64,000 nt of DNA from Holacanthus passer (GCA_025331565.1 JAFREQ010000069.1:434001-498000), one strand, 5' to 3'. Counted from the stretch's first letter, positions 48,911 to 59,956 are shown. The notes: generated by a model not told the origin, from the letters alone. Numbers and translations: made by a program.

Positions 48911-51900
48911 GGATATGGGAGTTAGATCCTGACGTACAAGCCTGTGTATCAGCCTGGTAGCACCCTCCACTCAGGCTATTTTCATTCGACTTACTAAGGA
49001 TTAGCTGAGGTGATTACCATCTGCAGGTCTCTCCTCTCTTTGTATGTGTGTGTGTGTGTGTGTGTGTGTTTGTACGCAATGCATTGTATCGTATGTGTGT
49101 TTGTTTAAGTAGCTCCTAAGATTTAGGCCTGAGCTTTATTCCATGACAGCAGTGGAAGAAATTTAGGTGTCTCAGGTTAAATGGCTCTAATCAGTGCTAA
49201 AGTAACTGTGATCAGTTCATTCAACCAATTCAATATTCTACAAAACATTCATTTACAACAATTTCTTTTTCTGCCTGTGGCAACCAGGGTATGATTAAGG
49301 TTAGGAAAAGATTGTGGTTATGGCAAATAAATCATGGCTAAGGCAATGTTAAGGTTGTGCTGCATGCCCTCTGCCTTGATCCAAACAATGAAATAAAATC
49401 TAAATTTGTTAATACTTTCTTTTAGCCTGTTTAAAGTTTTAATAATTATGGTATTTCTGTTAGTACAATTGTTAATACTTTTAAAGATAGCTAAGTTGTT
49501 TACTTTTTAGTTTATATTGTTTATTACTATTTAACTATTTAACTTATCTTATTATCTTATCTTATCTTATCTTATCAATCATTTTTGACCCATTTTAAGT
49601 TGCTATTTTTCTTCAAACGTTTCTCCTGATGAAGAAAAAGAAATCTGAAAGTCTATCCCAATTTTCCAAAAAACATTTTTGCTCCGTGTCAATGTCAAAC
49701 TCACAGCCGTAACCCTGGGTGTAATATATAACAGTGACCTTACATTTGAAAAGCAAGTAACTAGAGTCATTCAGTCAATTGAGGAACTTCTCAAAAATCT
49801 CAAACTTCTCTCTTGGTCTGATCTTGAGAAGGTCATTCAGCCTTTTATATAATCTGGGTTAAATTATTGTAATTCATTGTACTTAATGTTAAGCCAAATA
49901 AGTGTCTCACATGTTCAGATAGTACAATATGCAGCTGCTTGGCTTTTAACTGTAAATGGTTGTAGGTCACTGGTTACCAGTAAGTTTTAGAATTGATTTT
50001 AAGATTTTAATGATTACTTTTAAAGCACTTCATGGTTTACTGAGATGAATGCACAAAGTCCACAACCAAAAGCATGGATTCTTTTTTTGGCATTTGACAA
50101 AAATAACAATAAGAATAAAAAAAACAAAAACTCCAGAAAAACAACCTTAACTGTTGGGAGAGTTTCTCATAAATCACTTTGAAAAGCAGCGGTTGGGGGG
50201 ATGAAATCATTTTTAAAGATCTTTAACATCTTTTAGATCATCTCTTAGATGAGCACGGTCAGACAAGTCAGACAAACTAGTTGCCATTTTAGTCCAGAAC
50301 CCTGAGACTGGTGGACAGTCACCAATTCAGGTGAAGAAAAGTGTCAGGGGCCTTCAAAGTGCATAACTCACACAAGGGATCATTTATCATTTTCATACAA
50401 TGGAGTGTACGTGGGGTTAGACATGTTCTATGAGCGTAGTTAAAATGGATCTCCAGGTGATCAGGATTGTGAGAGGCATTCTTGACCAAACACTGTCCCA
50501 ATTGAAATTAGGGTCTACATCTCCATTCTAATGGAAACATATCATAGGAAGACTCCAGAAAGAATTGATACAATGTGGGTTATATACCCCTGTTTTTCCC
50601 TGTATAGTAAATAAATTATATTGTGGGTGAGTAGGCAAAGGTTGGATCCCAGGATAGTGCTGAAAAGCTGGAATATAGACTGGAAATTGCAGTGTTTCAT
50701 CTGGCCTATTTAGGGGTAAGAGGGCGAATTTGGACCAATTAATCTCAAAACCAAAAAGACAACCAAGTTCACTACGCATAGGTTGTGTTGGGTTTCCCAT
50801 GAAAACCAGCATCATCGACATATAATGCCACCTGGCTGTTTGTGTCACAAATGGAAATAGTTTGTACATTAGTGGAATGACAAATCAAGAGGTTCAAGGG
50901 AGACTGCGACTCTGGAAACCCATGTTCAGTAGTGGCTTCTTTGCAGCAATTCTCCTCTGAACAGTTGATGTTGAGATGTGTCTGCTACTGGAACTCTGTG
51001 AAGCATTTATGTGGGCTCCAATCTGAGGTGCCGTCAATAGGTGATTTCTGAGGCTGGGAACTGTAATGAACGTTTGGCTGTCCTTTCCTGGAGTCGTCCT
51101 CATGAGAGCCACTTTTATCATCGGGTGTGATGGTTTTTTTGACTGCACTTGGAGATACATCACATTCCGAGTTCTTGCAATTTATCTTAATGTCTTAAAA
51201 GAAAGATGGACTGTGTTCATTTAGTTGAGTGGTTCTTGCCATGGTATAGATTACTACAGTGGTTGAATAAGGTATAACTATACAGTATGTACTGTATTTT
51301 ACTCTATACCAACACTACCTCTGCACAACACAACTGATGCTGTCAAACACATTAAGAAGGCAAGAAATTCCACTAATGAACTTTCACCCGTTGGGTAAAA
51401 ACCATTCCAGGTCAGTAAATCATGAAGGTGATTGAGATAATGCCGAGAGTGTGCAAAGCTGTCATCAAAGCAAATATTGGCTATTTTGAAGAATCTAAAA
51501 TATAAAACACATTCTGGTTTGTTAAACACTTTTTGTTTACTACATATTTACACATTTGTTCTTTGTTCTTTCATAGTTTTGATGTCTTTGGTATTAATCT
51601 ACTATATAGAAAATAGTAAAACAGCAAGTAGTGTGATTGGTGTGGTGTCAGCGGTAATGTGGGGGTACTGGACCATTGTGATGAAGAGGCAGCTGATCCG
51701 GAAGGCAGAGAGGGATGGTAGTGTTTGAGCGTAACAGTGATGAGCTTGAAACTTTTTTAAAGCAAGAGACAACTTGAAACTTGACAGATGAACAGAAATT
51801 ATAGTTACAGTAGAAAAGGACCTTATGACACTGTTCGCTGCTCCAAAGGTGTGATGTTTATTAACACTAAATCTGATCAGACCATCTGATCAGGTCATCT

Positions 51901-52391
51901 GAAGTGTTCTATAAACTGATAGTAATGTTAAAGAAAATTGAACATAGCATTAGTGTAGGCATAGCACTAAAGTTGCACTTGCAATAGCTGATTGGCATCA
52001 TTGGCATTAGCAGTTCCATTCATGCCTTACAATCACAGGCTATGTGGATTTCAACTGACAAATAACATCCCATCATTTTTACCTGGCTACTCATGGTTCA
52101 TCATCAAAGTTTACTTCTCCCCATGTGCCTCCTCCTAATGTGACTTACTTTTTAGTAGTTTTGATTTGACAAAATGTAATTTTTGTGTAAGTTTTTATTA
52201 AGGTGGGATAAGGAAGACTTTTGAAGGTGCCATATTCTTAACTTTTGTTGGTGGTGGTGTGTGTTTTTGTGTGTGCTGCAGACTCCCTGAGCGAGGCACT
52301 GAAGGCTATCACTGTGAGTACGGAGCTGATTGAGGAGGAGCTCAAACCTCATTTGGACACAGTGCTGACTGCTCTGCTGGAAAAGAGTAAG

Positions 52392-52461
<70 letters not shown>

Positions 52462-55400
52462 CTTCTTCTCACATCCCAGATCTGGTCATCAAACAGTAAA
52501 CCACCTCACACAAAGAAGACACTTCACTGGCCTACTGTCATCTGCTGCTCAGCCTTTTCGCTGTGCAAGTTTTTCTTATTTAAAAAAATGTTACTCAGAA
52601 AGGCAGCACAGCTCTTGAAATCACTTATTTGAAAATGGTGTTCCAGGGAACACAAATGTGCTCAGCTAATGTCATAGTAATGTGCCTACTACAGCATAAT
52701 GATATCAGTTGATGAAATTTAATGTCTGTCTAGATTGCCTAATTTATGACCGTCAGAAGCACGAGGGCCACTCACCCCTGATTCTCATTTGTCCGATCGA
52801 CCCTGTACAGTAGTTTCCACAATGAACTCTCTCATCAGTTTTCATCGGTCTTCATTTCCTCGGTAGAATATTCAGTCTGAAGGCACTCGAGCAGAGTTCA
52901 AAATAATAAGACATGACTTTCACTTCATTCCTTTTTTGCTCACATGCTTTAACCTTGTACTGGTCTAGCTTTTGATAGAAATGTTGCAGGTTGGACCTTG
53001 GCAGATCGACTTGGGTGCTTTGTCAGACCAACATATAAAATTGCCACACGTTTATGGAACAAGGTTTACATTATCCTGGATTTTGTGTGCAAATTGAATA
53101 TTCAGTATAAGGGTGGCACAACTGGCCTGTTGGAGTTTCACATAGTACATTGGGTGAAAGTGAAAGTCTGACGGTGGCGGTAGAGAAAAGGTCAGGAGGC
53201 CACCAAAAATGTCTGTGGCAGTGTCTTTTTTACGAGTTATCTAAGTCAAAGTCTGAGTCTCGTACTGTTTGACATGTGATCACATCACGTCTTCACTGTG
53301 TAAACTAAAAACTGTCATTTCAACTGTATGCATTGATTTGACATCTCACCATTGTTCTGATTCTTAACAAATGGATTTGTGTGTCCGCAGAGAAAGATGC
53401 TGCTGTCGAGGTTGCCAGAAGTGGAATTCTACCCACGCTGGCTCAGGCTTTACGGGGTAAAAGCAGCCTGAGCTGCCAGGTGGCTCTGGTGGTGGCAGAG
53501 ATGGCCCGAGAAGGTAGGCTGCTGCTACACTTGTTATCAGTTGCTTGGAAAATATAAAACAATATAAGATTGAAAAGATTTCAGCTACAAACAAAACGAC
53601 AGAAAAAGGATTATTTTGAATATATCAATGATTGCTTCAGTATGATAACAGTATGCACCAGTATCACCACAGCTCTTCACTTCTGCGATGTTGTTGACAA
53701 AAGGTTGATTTAGTGTCTGGTCCAGAGCATTTGATCATTTCACATGGTCTTCCTTAACAGATGGAGTTTGCCCAGTTGTCATGGAAATGAAATGTTCACG
53801 TCTCCATTGTTCCAAGTATTTGGGAATGACTGTCGGTTCTTGCCGTGTCTTAGGCAAGTTTCCTCTCTAACATAAAGTGTGCGTTTAAAGAGAAGGCTGG
53901 CTGGCAGTGGGCTGTGTGGGCTCACACTGCACTGGTTCAAGCAGAACCAGGGGAATTTCTTTTCATCTTTCAAGTGACTTTAAGTATGTAGAATTATTCT
54001 GATGGCAGACATTTTTGTTTGTAGAAGAAAACTGGTTAAAATTGGTGCATTGTTGTCGTCCATAGTGTCTTTTTTAACACCATTTCTCTTGATGCCAAAA
54101 ACTGACTGCACCCAGTCTGTCTGGCTTGGCCTGACAATTTGTGGTGACAACTTGCTTTTCCATGATTTTCCCGCTGACATGGCATGGCATTATAGTATCA
54201 CACTGCATCACAGGTACAACAGAGGTTGAAGCGACTCGAGTTGAAGAGGCAACATGTCACCCTTGTGTGTGTGTGTGTTGCAGCTGCTGTCAGGGAGCCA
54301 TGCATTGAGGCTGGGCTAGTGAAGGTGCTGGTTCCCCATCTGAACAGCAATAACCAGGAGATGCTGCTGAATACTGGCAGAGCCATCGGACGCATCTGCT
54401 TTGACAACTGTGAGTTGGCCTGACCGTGCTGTCTCAGTCAGCATGTTTAACTGATGATGAACAGTGTGCTTATAAGGCAGAGCCTATGTTCTTTTTGAAT
54501 GCTACAGACAGTGAGTGACAGTCAGCAGATCAGCATTCAGATTTAAGTGGGTACTTTGTGTATGGCTTATAATTCCCAAATGTAAAATGATCTGTTGTTA
54601 TATCTCAATTGAATTTGATGAATTGTGTGTAATTATCATTTTTCTGATTATAACAGTAAAACAGTTGAAATAAACTTAGAGTTTAGGTGCTTTCTGAGAC
54701 ACAAATACATACACAACAAATACAAGGTTAAAAGCAACAACAGAAGACTGAAGCACTGTGTCTATACCTACGGCTTTATCCTTGATCACTTGCACTCTCT
54801 CTGTCTGACCTCCCAGCATACCAACAGGACCAGTTAGTCCAGAATGGAGTGATCCCCAGACTGGTGTGCATAATAAGGGAGTATCCAGAGAATGACCCTC
54901 TGGTCAACGTCTGCCTGCTGGCCCTCTGTAACCTGGCTGACATGGGTGATTATTTAGTAATTGTATTTATTATGGTAATTAATTATTCATTCAACTGTGA
55001 TTTGAATCACATCATGTTCACAGCTATAGGGTTTCCCTTTCAATTCCTCATCATCTCTGTGTTGCACATGTTCCCCATAAACTCTCCTGGGTTTCCTCAT
55101 CAGTCATAGAAAACACAGACTCTAAATTGCTCATGGGTACAAAGGCACAGTAAATGCTGCCACGCACCATCTATTACTCATTATCGTGGCTGTCTATTGT
55201 TGCCTACAGTGCCGAGAGAAATCAGTGGGAAGAACAGACAGACAATTGGAGATTCCTTTGTTCTCATTTCATTGAGGAGTATGTAAAACAATGAGCTTAC
55301 ACTGCTATGTCACCAGCATGAAGGAGCCGAGGCCTGTTCCAAAAGAAGGGAGGAGAAGTAAAACCTTATCAAGAGGAGAGTGGGAAACTCACCATTTCAA

Positions 55401-58400
55401 AAAGCTGCTGTGTTATATTAGCTGTCGATGTCAGATGTATCATTTCTCAACCCCCATGTTTGCAGACTCTGCTCGGGATGCCCTGGCAGAGCTGGACGTG
55501 GCAGATGTACTGACGTTTCAGCTGAAGCGGGCGCCTGATGCCGAGCGCCGACATGTCATCCTGGAAATACTGAGCTCACTGGGCGAGAGCGGTAAGACCT
55601 GCAGACCTGTGCTTTAGGAAGGAGGCTAGGGAAGGGAAGACTTATTGATGAAATGTCATTAAGCATGACTTGATTTTTCAGCTCATAAAAAAACAACCTT
55701 GTGGTCTTAGCATCTTTTCTTATGTAACTCAACAACTGATTGATAAAGAGGTGGCAACCCTCTACTATTATCTTTTCATTTATAGTAATGTTCTACATTT
55801 ATTGGAAGACAATGTTAGTTTTAATATTGATAGAATAAATCAGGTCGATAGTAAAGCTCACCTGTTTGTGCTGTACCACCAGATACACTGAAGCTGCAGT
55901 TTGCAGAATCAGGAGTGCCAGAGGCTTTATCAGAGATGATTCGGGGTCTGCAGGGAGGTTCTGACCCCCACGACCTCTGCAGCATCAAAATCGCCTCCAA
56001 CCTCATAGTGTCCCTGCTTTTAGGAGGTGAGTGTTTCAAGTGCAAATTTGTGGGACTTCTCTGAATGTGTTTGTGTGCGTCACTGGCAGAAGACAGACCA
56101 TTTTGTCTCTGTATGCGTTATGTGTCTGAAAGCAGAAACCTCTGGTGTTGGTGTGCAAGTATTTTAGTAGTTTTATTAGTGATTTGTTTAACTTGATAAT
56201 ATGCAAATCATCCTTACATTAGGAGTATTATAATGTTCTTGTTTAAACATGTTTGTGTGTGTGTGTGTGTGTCAGATGAGTCAATGCAGAAGTGTTTTGG
56301 TGAGGGATCAGGTCTGGTGTATCAGGATGTTCTGTCCTGGCTGCAGAGCTCTAACACCCAGCTGCAGCTGTCCGGAGCCCTAGCCATCGCCAACTTCGCC
56401 AGGAACGGTGAGATATTTGTCAGAAATGAACACAGACTGTAAAGAGATCTCTGCTACTCTGTGTGTCACACATAAGTTTCTGAAAAGACATTACCTACCA
56501 TTCCCTGATTTGTCAATCAAGCAAATACACACCAAAGTATACAGTACTTCTCTTTGCTAAAAAAGCTGCTAAAAAAACAATATTTTATTCTAAATGATGG
56601 GTCAAATAGCTATGTGCAATGTGAAAGGTGTCACTTACAGTGAGAATTATCACCAACTCTGCAAATCCTCTCAGCTTGACAGAGCTTTTTAGCTTCTTGT
56701 ACCTCATAGCCTCACCTACAGGCTTTCTGTTCATGAACTGGTTGTGCTAATCAAATTGAACATATTTTAATGGCTTTGTGTGTAATGTGCTACCCTAGTG
56801 GTATGTCATTTGGTTTTGAAGGTATCTTTGTTGGCTTGCTGTGTTTCTGTCAGACAGTAACTGTGTGAAAATGCTGGACCTCGGTGTGGTTCCTCACATC
56901 CTGACCTTGTTGGAGCAGCATGTCGACGAAGGAGATGTGTCTGTTCAACATGCTGGACTGAGCGCGCTCAGAAACCTGGCCATTCCTGGTATTGATTCAA
57001 GCAAAACAGTCACAAAACAAGATATGACTCCATTTAGTTTAGCAGTGAAACTTACAGTTTAAAGGACAGAGTCATGTACAGTACATATTCACATTACATT
57101 AACTGACTCTCTGAGTCATCTTTAAAAACCTACTGGAATAATTCAGAATGGTTTCTATGGGCAAAAATATGTAAAAAGGGTAAATCAGGAAAAATCACAA
57201 AACGCTTAAAAGAGCATTATGAAAAAATGTTGTTTGAATTTTACTTAAAATTACAAGGATGCTAAAATTGGCCTGAATGTGTGTTTTGTCATTAAAAACT
57301 GTATAGAGCAGTAGATGCAAACAGAGACACCACTTACATTGAGACACTTGGGAAGTGTGTCAGTATGACTTCTGTATCTTCCAGCCACCAACAAAGTGCG
57401 GATGCTGGAGGACGGGGTGACGGAGAGGATAAAGACCCTGCTGCGCTCCGACATGCCGCCGGTTCAGTTCAAACTTCTGGGTACACTACGCATGATGGTG
57501 GATGGACAAGGTGAGCAGAAGCGTGAGTTTAAAGACTTTAATTATTCATGTATGAAACTAACTGCACTAAAACTAAGTGCAACCCAAACTGATTTGGTTT
57601 GGTTTTTAGAGAAGTGGCCACAGGGCCCCTGTCCCACCCCACAGCATCAGAGGGGTCAGGCACAAAAGCTGACCCAAAGAAGGGGAGTAGGGGACAGGAA
57701 CGTCTGACTATTATCATCATTATTACCATCATTCTTTCTTTATTCACACACTGTTTCTCTAACTTTTTCTTCTCATCTTTTAAGAATTGATTATTTTTTA
57801 TTATTTGCTTTCTGGGACTTGGGGAGGAAGGACCCAGCAGGCCAGTTGGGAAGGGCGCCATGTGTGCCACTTGGAAGTCCCCTGGGGCCTAGTCATTGTG
57901 GGTTGAAACCTCAGTTATAATTATTACATGTATGTTTTTTATTCATTTATCCATTCTTCTGATTCCGTTTACATACAACAGGGACACCTGTTATATTCTC
58001 AATAAATCCAGAATCCATGCCAGAAAACTGTGAAAAATCCCACAGAGGCCGAGGTGTTGTTTTGTCCTGTTCAAACTGTCATGTTACCAGGCAGATATAT
58101 CCATGTGATTCTATTATATTTCATCCAATATCATCCTCATCAACATTTTCAACAACAGTGACAAGGCTCTGGTTTTTACCCCGCGCCACTCGCTGACAAC
58201 TTGTGGCCATATTTGTTGTGTGTCAGAGGAGGCAGCCTTGGTGCTGGGAAGAGACGCTGTGTTGCTGGCTCGGGTCATGGAGTGGTGTGAAGCCAAAGAC
58301 CACGCAGGAGTCAGAGGAGAAGCCAGCCGCCTGTTGGCTGCCCTCATCAGACACAGTCGCAGCCCCGTGAGTCAGTTCATTCAGATCTATAAGTTAGCAT

Positions 58401-59956
58401 CAATTTGGACTAAAACTAAAATTTTCTTCTTCTCCAAATTCATGCCCTGTTTGCTGAACTTAATGAGAGGATGCATATATGTACACACAGTGTGTATTTG
58501 TAATGGGCCAATTTCCTCACTCTGACAGGAAGTCGTCAGTGCTGTAGCCAAAGCAGCTGGGGTTCGGCACCTCATCTCCATGGCAACAAGCGAGCATGTC
58601 ATCATGCAGAATGAGGCCCTGGTCGCCCTGGCGATAGCGTCTGCCATTGACATCGGTAAAGCAATTTTCAAGATTATGTCAGAAGTCAAAAGTTCTGCAT
58701 GTAAATTGCTTGACTCTATCTCATGTAGACATGGAGAGGAGGGAGGACGAGCTGCTGTGTGAGTAATACTCAGAAACACAATGGCAGCGGCACCTCAGAC
58801 TAACCAGGGTTCATTAAGAGCCCAAGACTAAAATTAAACACTGTCAAACATGTATAACACCCAATGGACTGCATGTTCAACAAGTGTAATGGATGATGCT
58901 GAAGCAAAGAACCACCTGACACAAAATGACGGAAGTAAAGTATTTGCAAGGGAAGTGCAAATGCAGCCAGATGCCATCAGTGTGCTATACCAAGGAATAC
59001 ACAGGACTAACCACTACTAACTGGCTTGGTTTATTCCACGATTCCAGATAGTTAACAAATCAGTTAAGGTATATGAGCTTGATCTCCAAATTTTTGAATG
59101 AAATCATTTAAATTAAGAAATGCATCTACATGTGTGTTTACCTATGTTTGTATGTGTTTGTGGTTGTGTGTGAACACCATAGAGTCCATGAAGGATCCGT
59201 TTGGAGATGCAGAGCTGTTGCCCATGCTGAAAAAGATGTTGGAGGATCCTGTAGGGGCGGTGGAAGTCAAGTTCAGCGCTTTAGGTCTCATCTGCAGCCT
59301 CGCTAACTCCAGTATGTGTTTGGTTTTACAGCACGCATTCACAGAAATTCTGTCTCAGTTTCTGTTTTCATTTAGTGATACATAAAATGGTCACAAATAC
59401 ACTTTTTGTGGTATTGAAAGTAACTATGGAGCACCAGTATTTTCCAGTATTGCATGCAGTAGCCATTAGAAGGACTGCAGCTTCAGCAGTCAGTGGTGAG
59501 GTTACCACTTTAGGTCTGGTGGAGGACGAGGTTCGAAGAGTTCTGAGACACGAGGCCTTTCTATTTTCTATAGCCTGCTAAACTAATGCCTTAAAAATGG
59601 TCATCAGTGCTGAGTGTCTATTTCTTCTGTTGTGTCCTAAAGGAAAAAGTAGCTCATTTTGTGTACCTCATTTTAAAAGACGGGGGAAATCCACACATGC
59701 GCACAACACTCACATTCATATAGACAGATGTTTAGAGAATACAGCACCGTTTTACCTTCACTACTAGTTGCATTCATCTTCATTCATCTCTCACTTCTCT
59801 CTCTTCTCTCCATCCCTGTCTGCTCTAGGTGTGATGAAGGAGGAGTTGAACTCTGTGAATATGAAGGAAAGCATCAGTAAACTGACAGATCACAGCAGCA
59901 GTAAACTTGCCTCACAGGCCAGCTCCATACTGGCCATTCTGGGAGACATCAGCTAA
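43523..59956 (+). CDS. rap1gds1: Rap1 GTPase-GDP dissociation stimulator 1 (SmgGDS), short form
   Basis: Armadillo-repeat protein that binds small GTPases with polybasic tails (RhoA, Rac1, Rap1), acting as chaperone during prenylation and as exchange factor for RhoA/RhoC (family knowledge). Fourteen exons join to 1683 bases: 560 residues plus stop. Most internal exons correspond to about one ARM repeat. Strong matches to human SmgGDS include the DESMQK exon with GALAIANFAR, VQHAGLSALRNLAIP, PPVQFKLLGTLRM, VMEWCEAKDHAGV, ALIRHSRS and MATSEHVIMQNEALVALA. The order passes directly from RICFDN to the NGVIP repeat, so the ARM that separates human 607- and 558-residue isoforms is absent; 560 residues equals the short form. 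Divergence is moderate, so a rap1gds1-like paralogue remains possible. All junction phases match. The ATG has a good context (CAGCCATGA). Confidence 0.93.
43563..43602. repeat. (GT)n microsatellite after rap1gds1 exon 1
   Basis: About 19 GT units with one TA interruption, starting 27 bases into intron 1. Complementary to the AC tract upstream of the exon. Confidence 0.97.
46346..46686 (+). mobile_element. tRNA-like SINE, common teleost dispersed element
   Basis: Starts with a box A-like GGTGGCGCAGTGGTTAGCAC (46353-46372), continues with TGTGTGGAGTTTGCATCTTC, CTCCGGCTTCCTCCCACAGT, CCTGCGATGGACTGGCGACC and GGGATAGGCTCCAGCCCCCC, and ends in a (GATG)n tail at 46672-46686. The region where box B (GGTTCGAATCC) is expected is deleted. 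Confidence 0.8.
48854..48907. repeat. (CA)n microsatellite
   Basis: About 27 CA units in rap1gds1 intron 1; a (GT)n tract follows at 49045-49070 on the same strand. Confidence 0.97.
49545..49576. repeat. (TTATC)n pentanucleotide microsatellite
   Basis: About five to six tandem copies of CTTAT. Confidence 0.85.
49640..50010 (+). mobile_element. L2-like LINE C-terminal fragment
   Basis: Plus-strand translation contains TLGVIYNSDLTFEKQVTRVI, LSWSDLEKVIQPFI, LNYCNSLYLMLS and QIVQYAAAWLLT, the standard post-reverse-transcriptase region of L2-type LINEs, with a stop after IQPFI. Confidence 0.7.
50270..50870 (-). mobile_element. L1-like LINE ORF2 fragment
   Basis: Minus-strand translation contains LVFMGNPTQPMRSELGCLFG, FEINWSKFALLPLN and, further on, HRTCLTPRTLHCM and CELCTLKAPDTFLHLNW, as in fish L1 ORF2 after the reverse transcriptase catalytic box. 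Fragmentary and frameshifted. Confidence 0.7.
50894..51180 (-). mobile_element. Tc1-like transposase N-terminal fragment
   Basis: Minus-strand translation contains TTPGKDSQTFITVPSLRNHL, ISTSTVQRRI and AAKKPLL, the second DNA-binding helix region and linker of Tc1 transposases (usually TVQRRL, AAKKPLL). Catalytic part absent. Confidence 0.65.
52282..52386 (+). CDS. rap1gds1: rap1gds1 exon 2
   Basis: 105 bases, phase 1 to 1. Encodes SLSEALKAITVSTELIEEEL and PHLDTVLTALLEK. The acceptor has a TG-rich tract; donor GTAAGT is followed at once by 33 CA units. Confidence 0.9.
52393..52458. repeat. (CA)33 microsatellite at rap1gds1 intron 2 donor
   Basis: Begins six bases after the first base of intron 2 (GTAAGT followed directly by CA units). 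Confidence 0.98.
52459..53390 (+). other. rap1gds1: rap1gds1 intron 2, remainder
   Basis: Contains no recognised element or exon. Confidence 0.6.
53391..53513 (+). CDS. rap1gds1: rap1gds1 exon 3
   Basis: 123 bases, phase 1 to 1. Encodes KKDAAVEVARSGILPTLAQA and VALVVAEMAREG, equivalent to human SGILQLFASLL and VANIIAEVAK. Confidence 0.93.
53514..54283 (+). other. rap1gds1: rap1gds1 intron 3
   Basis: Contains no recognised element; ends with a TG repeat (54264-54280) in place of a normal pyrimidine tract. Confidence 0.65.
54284..54409 (+). CDS. rap1gds1: rap1gds1 exon 4
   Basis: 126 bases, phase 1 to 1. Encodes REPCIEAGLVKVLVPHL and EMLLNTGRAIGRICFDN. In mammals the exon encoding the optional ARM follows this point. 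The acceptor is preceded by a TG repeat. Confidence 0.94.
54410..54816 (+). other. rap1gds1: rap1gds1 intron 4: position of the missing ARM exon
   Basis: 407 bases, AT-rich, with no open segment resembling the 49-residue ARM encoded between these two exons in mammals. Confidence 0.75.
54817..54945 (+). CDS. rap1gds1: rap1gds1 exon 5
   Basis: 129 bases, phase 1 to 1. Encodes QLVQNGVIPRLVCIIREYPE and VCLLALCNLADM, aligning with the human LINMGVIPTLVKLL repeat that lies after the optional ARM. Confidence 0.93.
54946..55465 (+). other. rap1gds1: rap1gds1 intron 5
   Basis: 520 bases with nothing recognised apart from readable chance frames. Confidence 0.6.
55466..55591 (+). CDS. rap1gds1: rap1gds1 exon 6
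   Basis: 126 bases, phase 1 to 1. Encodes DSARDALAELDVADVLTFQL and HVILEILSSLGES, matching human SSKEQFASTNIAEELVKLF and EMIFEVLAPLAEN. Confidence 0.92.
55883..56026 (+). CDS. rap1gds1: rap1gds1 exon 7
   Basis: 144 bases, phase 1 to 1. Encodes DTLKLQFAESGVPEALSEMI and ASNLIVSLLLGG, matching human AIKLQLVEAGLVECLLEIV and LMVLLLLGD. Confidence 0.93.
56276..56407 (+). CDS. rap1gds1: rap1gds1 exon 8
   Basis: 132 bases, phase 1 to 1. Encodes DESMQKCFGEGSGLVYQDVL and QLQLSGALAIANFARN; the IANFARN helix belongs to the GTPase-binding face in the human protein. The acceptor follows a run of nine TG units. Confidence 0.95.
56408..56853 (+). other. rap1gds1: rap1gds1 introns 8 and 9 region
   Basis: Intron 8 (listed here, 446 bases) and intron 9 (56989-57384) carry no recognised element. 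Confidence 0.6.
56854..56988 (+). CDS. rap1gds1: rap1gds1 exon 9
   Basis: 135 bases, phase 1 to 1. Encodes DSNCVKMLDLGVVPHILTLL and VSVQHAGLSALRNLAIP, very close to the human repeat. Confidence 0.95.
57385..57510 (+). CDS. rap1gds1: rap1gds1 exon 10
   Basis: 126 bases, phase 1 to 1. Encodes NKVRMLEDGVTERIKTLLRS and PPVQFKLLGTLRMMVDGQ. Confidence 0.95.
57511..58226 (+). other. rap1gds1: rap1gds1 intron 10
   Basis: 716 bases. The GC-richer part at 57610-57900, open in more than one frame, looks like an old dispersed repeat; not classified. Confidence 0.5.
58227..58366 (+). CDS. rap1gds1: rap1gds1 exon 11
   Basis: 140 bases, phase 1 to 0. Encodes EEAALVLGRDAVLLARVMEW and CEAKDHAGVRGEASRLLAAL, ending RHSRSP before GTGAGT. 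Confidence 0.95.
58529..58655 (+). CDS. rap1gds1: rap1gds1 exon 12
   Basis: 127 bases, phase 0 to 1. Encodes EVVSAVAKAAGVRHLISMAT and SEHVIMQNEALVALAIASAI. Confidence 0.95.
58656..59182 (+). other. rap1gds1: rap1gds1 intron 12
   Basis: 527 bases, nothing recognised; TG-rich last 40 bases before CCATAG. Intron 13 (59312-59828) is similar in size and also without recognised elements. Confidence 0.6.
59183..59311 (+). CDS. rap1gds1: rap1gds1 exon 13
   Basis: 129 bases, phase 1 to 1, with an unusual CCATAG acceptor after a TG-rich tract. Encodes MKDPFGDAELLPMLKKMLED and VKFSALGLICSLANS. Confidence 0.93.
59829..59956 (+). CDS. rap1gds1: rap1gds1 exon 14 and stop codon
   Basis: 128 bases. Encodes VMKEELNSVNMKESISKLTD and KLASQASSILAILGDIS, then TAA at 59954-59956. 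It corresponds to the C-terminal human SKLRSHENKSVAQQASLTEQ repeat but lacks the last charged tail. Confidence 0.94.

Larger units (their letters stand above)
43603..52243 (+). other. rap1gds1: rap1gds1 intron 1
   Basis: 8.7 kb intron containing a tRNA-like SINE (46346-46686), two CA/GT microsatellites (48854 and 49045), a TTATC pentamer run (49545-49575), an L2-like piece (49640-50010), an L1-like ORF2 piece (50270-50870) and a Tc1-like transposase piece (50894-51180). No additional exon was identified. Confidence 0.65.
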
